Positions 57,301-64,000 of a stretch of DNA of 64,000 nt are shown here, one piece after another. Below the pieces are notes generated by a model. The model was given only the letters and a program-made list of their open reading frames with translations. It made no database searches and was not told the DNA's origin. Both the position numbers and the translations under genes were made by a program. Where the stretch lies: NCBI GenBank assembly GCA_039105265.1, contig JAPFFF010000003.1, positions 6,262,001-6,326,000 of the forward strand. Direction: 5' to 3'. This DNA is from Tritrichomonas musculus. Taxonomy: Eukaryota > Parabasalia > Tritrichomonadida > Tritrichomonadidae. The stretch's first letter is position 1, and every line of letters begins with the position of its first letter.

Positions 57301-60250
57301 TAAAAGAATTAATTCGATTGTTACAAAGAAAGCGAAAACAAACAACTTTTTAAAAAATAATGAAGTATTGAAAGAAATCATTAAATTCTTTGACAAATTC
57401 TTTACTTGTGATCCTCATAACATTGTCCATTCATTATATCAAATGTATCATTATAATGTCAAATCATATCGTAAATTCACAGGTAAAAAACCTCCAAAAG
57501 ATTTATTGTTAATTGATTGCAAAAATATGAACGAAGATGCAAAGCTTAAGTTATATCAAATAACATACAAGTTCATTGTTCCAATGAAATATCAAATTGG
57601 TGACACATCGAAACTTGCATTTCAAGTTCCATCTAAGAAGTTCTCATTTGAAAATGAAGAAATTTTATTTAAAGATTCCAAAAATTTATATAATTTCATT
57701 TTTTCATTGATTGGAGCTTTGACATATCTTGTTAAAATGTCAAATGAAGTTTACTTGATTCCTAATTCATCAAAAGACATTGACATTTATATCAATGACA
57801 ACTCTGAAGCACTTTTACTTCCTTATTCAATGAAATTTGAAGACGCGAAACAACTTCTTATTAAAGTATTTAATAAATTAATTCCAAAAGAAGAGAAAGC
57901 GATTAAATTCTTGAAAGAGTCAACAACGAATTCATTAACCGATCTTTATTTTGATTTAAATTCACATATCTATCCATACCAATGCGCTGACTATATTCCA
58001 TTTAATTATAAGGATTCAATTGAATTGCGAAATTTATTTGGTTTGAATTATTTAAGTGCATTGAATCAACATTTTCATTTTAAATTCCCAACAACTGACA
58101 AAGATGAATTTAAACGAATTTTTAATCCATTCATTAATAAAGGTAATTATCCAAGGTTTTCTGACTTAATAAACTTTTCAAAGAAAACAAATTGTTTGTC
58201 ACCACTTTGCATGCAATTACTTGAACAATCATTAGAAGAAGAAGGAGAAATTGGAAAAACAGCTCGACTTTATTTAGATGCATTAAAATCATATAAAAAG
58301 ATAAAAATCGATAGAATTAAACGTGGAGAAAAAATATATGACAAAGGATCAACCATTTATAAAGGCATCTATATAGATGATGATGGAAAAGAAAAGAAAA
58401 TTGCTTTAAAGGCAGCAAATGAACATACGAGGAGATATTTGCATCAAATAGTCATGATGTTTTGGAGAATGTCAGTAATCTTTAAAGATGAAGAGAGTAA
58501 GAAATACTTTGTTAATGAATACGGTTTTTGCGGTTTTGACATTATAATGGATTATTATGAAAATGGGGACTTAGCTGCTAAATTTTCTTTATTTAAAACA
58601 GGCCAAGAAAAACTAGATTTAATTCTTGAAATTGCAAAAGGTCTTTTCTATTTACATAGAGAAAAAATCATTCACAGAGATATGAAACCTGATAACATAT
58701 TCATTGATGATGGTAACAAACCAAGAATTGGCGATTTAATTACAATGCATCCTGAAGAAAACGACAAAGATTTGCAAGAAATGGAAATGACAAATGCTGC
58801 TACACATTTTTATTACAATGAAGATCTCACTTTAACAGATCGTGATGTTTATGCATTTGGCATTATTTGTGTCGAAATTTTAAAGGGAAAAAAATTCACT
58901 TTCACAAACAATAGCAAATGGTTAAATAGTAATGACACAATTGAAAAGAACAAGTATTTAATTAGTGAATTAAATAAAATTACAATTGAAGCTAATGATG
59001 ATTGCACTGTTCATGTAATTAATTTCTTAAAAGACAACATCTTTTCAGATGGAGATATGCCAGTTGTTAGTGAGTTCTATTTAATTAAATTTAGAGTTAC
59101 AGGCGATGATTCAAGTTTACCTGAAGATGTCAAAAAATCACCAATTTACAGCTCTTTTGGTTCATTGAATTCAAACTGGAATAAATCAAATTTTGAAGAA
59201 AAAATTGCTTATACACAAAAAACATTTGACGAAATCACATTAATTAAAAAAGATGAAGATAAATATAAAGCAAATAAATATGATATTATTATAATTAATA
59301 TTTTCATGGCACAAAAAGTTAAAGAGCTTTTAATGATTGATGATAAAAATGAACAAGTTAATCAATTTAAAAATTTTTTGATTAATTCTTATGATGATTA
59401 TTTCAATTCATATAATAAATTAGATACGAACAAAACACTCGATGACATTAATGAGAAAGCAATTGTTAAAAAAATAAATGATATTGTTTATTCACGCGTT
59501 TTGTTAAATAAGTTTATTGGACTTGAAAAAAAAGAAGATATCATCATGAAAATGAAAAGATGCTTGTTAAATAGAACTGTTGACATTAGCAAGAAATTGA
59601 ATGTCATTTATAAATCTGATAATGAAGCTATTTCTGACTTGAATGAGAGAAGAGACGTAAGTTACTTGTCTGAAATTAAGTTTGTTATTGACTTGCTTGA
59701 GGAAAGAAATGATATCGATGTAGGCTTCTTCTATCACGTTGTTCTTCCTGATGGAAGACCAGAGAAAGAAATTGTTAAAAACGATCTTCAACTGAGATTG
59801 AATTCAATTGAGTTCCTTTACGATTGCTTAGAAAACAAATACACTGATAATGACAAATACGAAGATGATCTTGAATACGAATACAATGATTTCCAGAATT
59901 ACATCACTTCTTTATTTGATGATTTGAAAGATTCTCCATTATATGATGAGTTCACTGGATTTCTTATCGGCGACTCGTTCAAGGAAAATTCAAGAATTGA
60001 CAGATGCTCTTTCATCGCTCTTTTCTTCTGCATCTTCTTGGACAATTTGAATAGATATAAATATCTTTCCCCTTTGTTTGATGACGTTATTAAATACGTC
60101 GTCGATAACTATTTAAATAAAGAAGATGCAAGCGTTAATGTGAAGAATCAATTCTATAAGAGAATGATTGCTGTCGTTAGAGACATTAACGAGTTCGGTG
60201 AGAAAAGAAGATTATTTTATGATAAATTATTCAATAGTTCAGAAGAATAA
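54323..60250 (+). CDS. Giant multi-kinase-domain protein (at least two kinase domains, one or two degenerate kinase-like regions)
   Basis: 1975 residues. Domain 1 (~20-300) keeps a Gly-rich loop region (NRINSGGQAIIKEA), a lysine in IGKKLF, the catalytic loop MHHDLSPNNIML (~146) and IDFGLIKT, so it may be active, with HHD in place of HRD. A second kinase-like stretch (~745-900) has YYEPF, RTLTDFLKN and YIVIDDSGLPKLQII, which reads as a degraded hinge, helix and DFG region without the catalytic residues. A further degraded stretch may lie at ~1115-1200. The last kinase domain (~1335-1600) has IALKAANEH, HRDMKPDNIFI (~1450), and IGDLITMHP, in which Asp is kept but DFG is DLI, then DRDVYAFGIICVEILKG. 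A poly-Asn/Asp loop lies at ~675-700. The C-terminal ~350 residues are helical. The nearest element's right end is 34 bases upstream. Confidence 0.88.
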   Translation: MKSFIFPKDEKNPTSNEQFFIGNRINSGGQAIIKEASKDKKDFSKYIGKKLFKNFGIPLTDEFITMYNIKSKFIGKVFKIQTIKSGDNTKTEYLIMKRYKHSLQDFISEKRTDIDSEVYHFEILLKITTLLAGVLHLHVQKNPIMHHDLSPNNIMLETVNGTDAISVIIDFGLIKTNISQTISTGKKRYKPDGTYTERSELMSVAMILLELIYHSPLIYIENLFVTATFCSTSFKFKTNYNPEKLEIIAYNIKEAFKVRKDCIFQIMNVLTSEEKLKSLIGDDYISEKLLKRYFDVISDLDIIMQYNQDFTEIAENVYGYVCNYKSFLYSMFHQKNYLYDRDDFFRYQQKIVEIYNTNLDNYTEESAEQFEDLMKNVSKFHTDINFFRLNCLFGKFYKFLKDNKFNEDDDQISVNSKLFQLLLSLDFNTTRSMKYFVDSLNLIIFGANQETIKNIKAFYGVDARAKFNYLFTKSSKHDKEKFDVILHDCNVNLFKGLASAQNSDSNIFTFIMNELKIHDEFKENLKEDFKDLTFSEFVNDFNDEESAGMADHYKYMSYYDNGVRENFLNTLRDRFGEDFIFICILMFIHKYQELVFGEDESTFLQISEMFDNYETDKSHYELDMKVIYEHYAFIETALCEETLLKCQKILPEYLRKLEPDDFIKVVNVIANKKEKKHNNNNDDDDDNNENDNNKFNEYENLINSLNDDDPINSIIKINQFLYEILARNVDRKKICKNFFDSNFTEEDADFPSFDGVRFDMIKLDGNISFELFRTNKDKVKFKFLCTYYEPFNYKKSIYTLREKSRTLTDFLKNATAEQRTKIAIHLSYDFAFLLSLPYSISFDINEKYIVIDDSGLPKLQIIPVNDSSYFTLLSKFGNVLDLIQGESEQKNEYLDSTISIIKQQEKREIDPLFPLFPDIFFDFFNEPICYYFPGVENYEEFVNPLKEMFRYDLKTDTFRCIANQLFGFDYLFNIDYLLLNVNDEFDLLNHDFVKRINSIVTKKAKTNNFLKNNEVLKEIIKFFDKFFTCDPHNIVHSLYQMYHYNVKSYRKFTGKKPPKDLLLIDCKNMNEDAKLKLYQITYKFIVPMKYQIGDTSKLAFQVPSKKFSFENEEILFKDSKNLYNFIFSLIGALTYLVKMSNEVYLIPNSSKDIDIYINDNSEALLLPYSMKFEDAKQLLIKVFNKLIPKEEKAIKFLKESTTNSLTDLYFDLNSHIYPYQCADYIPFNYKDSIELRNLFGLNYLSALNQHFHFKFPTTDKDEFKRIFNPFINKGNYPRFSDLINFSKKTNCLSPLCMQLLEQSLEEEGEIGKTARLYLDALKSYKKIKIDRIKRGEKIYDKGSTIYKGIYIDDDGKEKKIALKAANEHTRRYLHQIVMMFWRMSVIFKDEESKKYFVNEYGFCGFDIIMDYYENGDLAAKFSLFKTGQEKLDLILEIAKGLFYLHREKIIHRDMKPDNIFIDDGNKPRIGDLITMHPEENDKDLQEMEMTNAATHFYYNEDLTLTDRDVYAFGIICVEILKGKKFTFTNNSKWLNSNDTIEKNKYLISELNKITIEANDDCTVHVINFLKDNIFSDGDMPVVSEFYLIKFRVTGDDSSLPEDVKKSPIYSSFGSLNSNWNKSNFEEKIAYTQKTFDEITLIKKDEDKYKANKYDIIIINIFMAQKVKELLMIDDKNEQVNQFKNFLINSYDDYFNSYNKLDTNKTLDDINEKAIVKKINDIVYSRVLLNKFIGLEKKEDIIMKMKRCLLNRTVDISKKLNVIYKSDNEAISDLNERRDVSYLSEIKFVIDLLEERNDIDVGFFYHVVLPDGRPEKEIVKNDLQLRLNSIEFLYDCLENKYTDNDKYEDDLEYEYNDFQNYITSLFDDLKDSPLYDEFTGFLIGDSFKENSRIDRCSFIALFFCIFLDNLNRYKYLSPLFDDVIKYVVDNYLNKEDASVNVKNQFYKRMIAVVRDINEFGEKRRLFYDKLFNSSEE

Positions 60251-61100
60251 AAAGATAAAAGTTGACTAAAGATAAATATATTTTTCTAAAGTTTATATAA
60301 TTTTTTTTTCTCAAAAAGTTTCTGAAGTTTACATTTTTTTTTTTTTTTTTTTTCTCTGATTTTGGTATATACTTTTTTTCACTAGCTGATGGAACTTCTC
60401 TATTGTAATGGATGTTTAAAAAAATTAATTCAAATTTTGAGAGGAGCTCTCAATTTTTTTTTGTAAACCTATCAATTTTATTTCACTTGATTTTCGTTTA
60501 ACGAAATAATGTTTTTTTTTTTTTGGGAAATCGGATTTGCCCGCAGCAGTTAAGGTCAAAATTGGCCTCTATCGTTCTTCAGAAAATAAAAGCTTGGAAC
60601 TTTTTTCCACTTTTGCAAAAAATACCATGAGTAGCTACTCATAGAAAGTGAAAAACCGCCCTTTTAAGGTGAAATTTGACTTACTCTGTTAAGAAAATTA
60701 ACCAAAAAAAATCGTAAATTTAAATTTTTCCTTAAAATTTTAATTATTTGCTTTTTTTGATGTAATTTTTTTTTATTTTTACATAATTTTTCAGGAATAT
60801 ACGCGCCAGTGATCACCACGGGGCTGCGCGAAGCCGAATCAGTTTCCTTGAATTGCTGGATGAATCGGAAAGCCATTTGAACTATATATTTATGCATTAT
60901 TTAGCAAAAATTGAATAAAAAATGTATAAAAAAGTATTCAAAAAGTTTAAAAGTTTTCAAAAAGTGGCGTAGAAAAATACGATTCCCCATTTTTTTCTCT
61001 CAATTTTTATTTAAAATTCTGATTTTTTAATTATCAGTATGTAAAACTAAATAAATATTTATTTTTCAAGAGATATGGGCTTCTTACATGAATTAGTTCA
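60251..61100. other. Convergent intergenic spacer with palindromes and a small GC-rich patch
   Basis: 850 bases. T tracts at 60303-60309 and 60334-60353. A perfect 16-base palindrome ATGAGTAGCTACTCAT lies at 60627-60642. A GC-rich patch (CACGGGGCTGCGCGAAGCC, about 60817-60835) stands out in this AT-rich DNA. TTCAAAAAGT occurs at 60937 and 60957. I looked for tRNA and snRNA folds in the patch and found none convincing. A 77-codon minus-strand frame over the patch (60664-60897) is not called. Confidence 0.55.
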
Positions 61101-63674
61101 TTAAACTTTTGACGATCTAGCCATGAGTTTTGGTTTTCTTTTTGAAATTTGAGGCCTTTCAGAAGGAATTCCATCTTTTTGCAATTTTAAACATGCAAAA
61201 AAAGCATGAAAACCAACAGTTTTTACAGCAGGCGGAATTTTTATATTTTCCAAACTAGAACAACCAAAAAATGCTTTTTCATTGATTCCAGTGACTGAAG
61301 AAGGAAGTTCAACATGAACCAGAGATGAACATCCATTAAATGTATTATTATTAATTGTCTTTATTAATGATGTATTAAATGTCAGTTGGGCCAGTTTTGA
61401 ACAGCCAGAAAAAGCGCCTTCTCCTATTGACGAAACTGAGAATGGAATTTCAATTGCTGTCAAAGAAAAACAATTACAAAAAGCTTCATTTTTAATTGTC
61501 GTCACAGAAGAAGGAATTGTGATTTGGCTCAATTTTGAACAATCTTTAAACACACTTTCTCCAATCACTGTCACTTTTGAAGGAATTGTAACTTTTTCTA
61601 ATTTTGCACATCTATTAAAGGCGCCTTTTCCGATAGACACAACCGAAGAAGGAATGTCAACTTGTGTGAGTGAAGTGCAACTATTAAATGTATTGCTTTC
61701 AATTGCTGTAATTGAAGAAGGAATTGAAACTTGTCCCAGTTTTGTGCAATTTCTGAAGCAATCATTTCCAATTGATTTTACAGAACTTCGAATGTCAACT
61801 TTCTCCAACTTTGAACAATCTGAAAAGCAACTTTCTCCAAGTGAAGACATAGTTGCCGGCACATCAAACTTCTCCAAAGCTTTGCATTGGTAAAATGCCA
61901 TATTGCCAATGAAATAGTTTCTATTGAATATTTTTCCTCGAGTAGAATCTAAAGGAAAAGTGACTTTTGCCAATTTGTAGCATTCTGCAAATGCACTCTC
62001 TTCAATTGAAATATTCATTGTTTCAAACTTAACATGAGAAAGATTGGTGCATTTGCAAAAAGTGCTCTTTTTAATCAAATGAATCGGAGAAGGAATGATT
62101 ATTTCTTCAAGTTTTGAACATCCAAAAAACGCACTTTCGCCAATATCTATCACTGAACTTGAGATTTTGATGTTGGCCAGAGAAATACATCTGCAAAAGG
62201 AGCCCTTTCCAATTGATGTCAAAGAAACAGGCATCTGAACCAGATTCAGATTGGAACAACAATTGAATGCGCTTTCCTTGATCATTGTAACCGAAGAAGG
62301 AATCTCAATGTTGGCCAACGAAGAGCAGCCAGAGAAAGAACTTTCACCGATTGAAGTCACAGTTGAAGGAATTTCAATAAAACTCAAAGAAGAGCAATTA
62401 ACAAATGTTTTTCTCAAGATTGAATTGACATGAGAATGAATGACAACTTTCTTTAATTTCGAACATTCGCCAAAGCAATTTTCACCAATATATTTCACAG
62501 AAGAAGGAACATCCACTTCTGTTATTGACTTGCATTGATAGAAAGCATTGTCACCAATAAATACAACGGTCGATGGAAGAACTACTTGTGCAAGTGAACT
62601 GCATCCTTTGAATGAACTGTAGCCAATGTAGGTCACTGATACCGGTATATTTAAACGAGTAACAGAAGTGCATCCTTCAAATGCACTGCCTCGAATTGAC
62701 GTCACTGTTGCTGGAAGTTCTATTTCTTTTAATTTGATGTAATTGAAAAATAGATAGTCAGGAACAGTTCTCAAAAAGTCGGGAAGTTTTACGGTTGTAA
62801 TTTTCGCATTTTTGAAATTTTTTCTCAATTTTTCACACGATTTAAGCGCAATTTCATTCTTCTTTTTCAACTCTTCTTCTCTTTGAGGACCAATTTCAGC
62901 CAGTAATTCGTCAAAAACAATCTGGATGTCTGAACTGTTACTTGGAGTGAATCCAAAGTGTTCCTCTCTCTTTGAAAGAGAGTCTCGAATCAATTCATCA
63001 GATAATTTTGAATAACTTAAAGTTCCAAGCAAAATAAAGATGCTTATATCATTCTTTTCGCTTGAGTTTGTATTAGTATTATTATTATTACTTATGTTTG
63101 TATCGTTTCCATCGTTTGTGCTCTGTTGTTTGTCTTCGTTATTTGTCTGGTTGTCTTTATTTGGCTTCGCTTTTTTGGTGATGAATTTGTATGCTTTATC
63201 ATGATCTTTTAAATTACGATTTTGGTGAGAAAAAATATTGTATAACGAGGTTATCGGTATCTCATACATTTCAGTAGAATAATTATCAAGATAAAAATCA
63301 AGATTTTCTGAAATATATTTTTCATAATTTGCTTTATCTTGATTTTGCTCAGATTTTTCGTTTCGTAAAATGGAAATTTTGTAAAGATCATCATATTCTT
63401 GTTTATGAATGATATCTGAGAAAATATTGAATTCATCACTGAGAATATGATAATCACAAATATTATCAAGATCTAAAACAGGAATTTGACTTGGATCTAG
63501 AAAATAATTTAAAAATGATTGAAAATTATTATTTTTAACAATTGATTTAACATCATATTTTCCATTTACATATAATGAATTTCTTACAGGTTTTGGTAAT
63601 AGCATAAGGTGCTCCAAATCGAGAATTATTGGAAATTCATAACCATTCATAATAAAAACGTTCGATTTTGTCAT
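61101..63674 (-). CDS. BspA-like leucine-rich repeat protein (LRR_5 type)
   Basis: 857 residues. The N-terminal ~280 residues form a separate domain (MNGYEFPIILDLEHLMLLPK, then LDLDNICDYHILSDEF, possibly BTB-like) with an Asn/Ser/Asp-rich loop at ~175-210. From ~285 to ~840 there are about 23 repeats of the 23-residue type IPSSVTSIGESSFSGCSSLA, the TpLRR/BspA-like pattern shared with Treponema and Bacteroides surface proteins. The last ~17 residues are basic. There is no signal peptide or membrane helix, in contrast to the surface-anchored BspA proteins, so it is likely intracellular. Trichomonads carry very large families of these; in T. vaginalis some are surface antigens. The exact role here is unknown. 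Confidence 0.94.
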   Translation of the reverse strand: MTKSNVFIMNGYEFPIILDLEHLMLLPKPVRNSLYVNGKYDVKSIVKNNNFQSFLNYFLDPSQIPVLDLDNICDYHILSDEFNIFSDIIHKQEYDDLYKISILRNEKSEQNQDKANYEKYISENLDFYLDNYSTEMYEIPITSLYNIFSHQNRNLKDHDKAYKFITKKAKPNKDNQTNNEDKQQSTNDGNDTNISNNNNTNTNSSEKNDISIFILLGTLSYSKLSDELIRDSLSKREEHFGFTPSNSSDIQIVFDELLAEIGPQREEELKKKNEIALKSCEKLRKNFKNAKITTVKLPDFLRTVPDYLFFNYIKLKEIELPATVTSIRGSAFEGCTSVTRLNIPVSVTYIGYSSFKGCSSLAQVVLPSTVVFIGDNAFYQCKSITEVDVPSSVKYIGENCFGECSKLKKVVIHSHVNSILRKTFVNCSSLSFIEIPSTVTSIGESSFSGCSSLANIEIPSSVTMIKESAFNCCSNLNLVQMPVSLTSIGKGSFCRCISLANIKISSSVIDIGESAFFGCSKLEEIIIPSPIHLIKKSTFCKCTNLSHVKFETMNISIEESAFAECYKLAKVTFPLDSTRGKIFNRNYFIGNMAFYQCKALEKFDVPATMSSLGESCFSDCSKLEKVDIRSSVKSIGNDCFRNCTKLGQVSIPSSITAIESNTFNSCTSLTQVDIPSSVVSIGKGAFNRCAKLEKVTIPSKVTVIGESVFKDCSKLSQITIPSSVTTIKNEAFCNCFSLTAIEIPFSVSSIGEGAFSGCSKLAQLTFNTSLIKTINNNTFNGCSSLVHVELPSSVTGINEKAFFGCSSLENIKIPPAVKTVGFHAFFACLKLQKDGIPSERPQISKRKPKLMARSSKV

Positions 63675-64000
63675 TTTTTCCTAATCAAATTAAAATTCCT
63701 CACAAATTTGAAAATTTGACATTTTCTTTATTCTCAAGATTTCATGCTTCAAATGAAAGAAATCAAATAAAAAAGTAACAAATAAAACATTTTTCATTCA
63801 AAAATTAACTTTTCTTGTTTATTAAATAAAATATTAATATTTTTTATTTTTTCCAAATATTCAGAAAACCTTTTGAATTGAATCAAACAAAAAGTCGTAT
63901 CGTTCATTTAAAGTTTTATTCCAATTTATTCATTTTTATTTATTTGTAAAATGCATTTATATATATATATATTGCAATTTAAGATCTTAAGACAGATTAT
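63675..64000. other. Upstream region of the BspA-like gene; no gene seen
   Basis: 326 A/T-rich bases to the window edge. No clear initiator before the ATG at 63674, and no RNA gene or repeat except a short TATATATATATA run at 63960-63971. Confidence 0.55.

Noticed and set aside
60780-60860. tRNA gene in the GC-rich patch
   Set aside because: No B-box (GGTTCGAATCC-like) and no cloverleaf could be laid out by eye.

Overview
The window looks like nuclear DNA of a parabasalid protist, most likely Tritrichomonas or a close relative. This is inferred, not proven. The DNA is very AT-rich and the genes are long, intronless single frames with poly-Asn and Asp/Lys-rich inserts. Spacers are short and saturated with A/T tracts. 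The gene content is typical of trichomonads: a BspA-like leucine-rich-repeat protein, a BTB plus F5/8C protein, several divergent protein kinases, a Rab, and many short inverted-repeat transposons.

Layout. 1-537: 5' part of a coiled-coil gene on the minus strand. 0.8-4.7 kb: a 1297-residue Lys/Glu/Asp repeat protein with a hydrophobic N-terminus and a C-terminal membrane anchor. 5-13 kb: a RIC1-like beta-propeller protein, a BTB-F5/8C protein, a class B DnaJ and a coiled-coil protein, all on plus. 13.5-16.4 kb: a NAK-family pseudokinase (minus), divergent from a small unknown gene. 18.7-22.7 kb: an importin-13/transportin-3-like karyopherin and a CFAP97-like protein. 23-32.3 kb (minus): a TKL kinase with a helical-repeat tail, a Rab GTPase, an unknown protein, a CK1-like pseudokinase and a RING-H2 E3 ligase. 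32.4-34.7 kb: a small subtilisin-propeptide-like protein and a C2-TerD protein.

From 34.7 to 44.9 kb genes are sparse (a CAP-domain protein and V-ATPase subunit D) and repeats dominate. They include a 1.8-kb TTAA-flanked inverted-repeat element, a 1.4-kb element with AGAGGTGCGGAC ends and an 8-bp target duplication, and a partial copy of the same family. 44.9-48.6 kb carries the PP2A scaffold subunit, an unknown gene and a four-helix tetraspanin-like membrane protein.

49.06-54.29 kb is a complete-looking 5.2-kb member of the 8-bp-duplication family. Its interior is compositionally foreign and carries an 810-residue protein with Rep-like motifs, a 130-residue basic protein and an iteron-like tandem repeat tract. 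A 219-bp MITE sits inside its left end. This is the best candidate for an undescribed system in the window. The element ends only 34 bases before the start codon of a 1975-residue multi-kinase-domain protein (54.3-60.3 kb). A BspA-like LRR protein on minus closes the window.

There is no operon logic. The genes are independent housekeeping, trafficking and signalling units. Four kinase-like proteins, at least two of them with degraded catalytic motifs, fit the expanded trichomonad kinome. The sequence alone gives no RNA genes that I can support.
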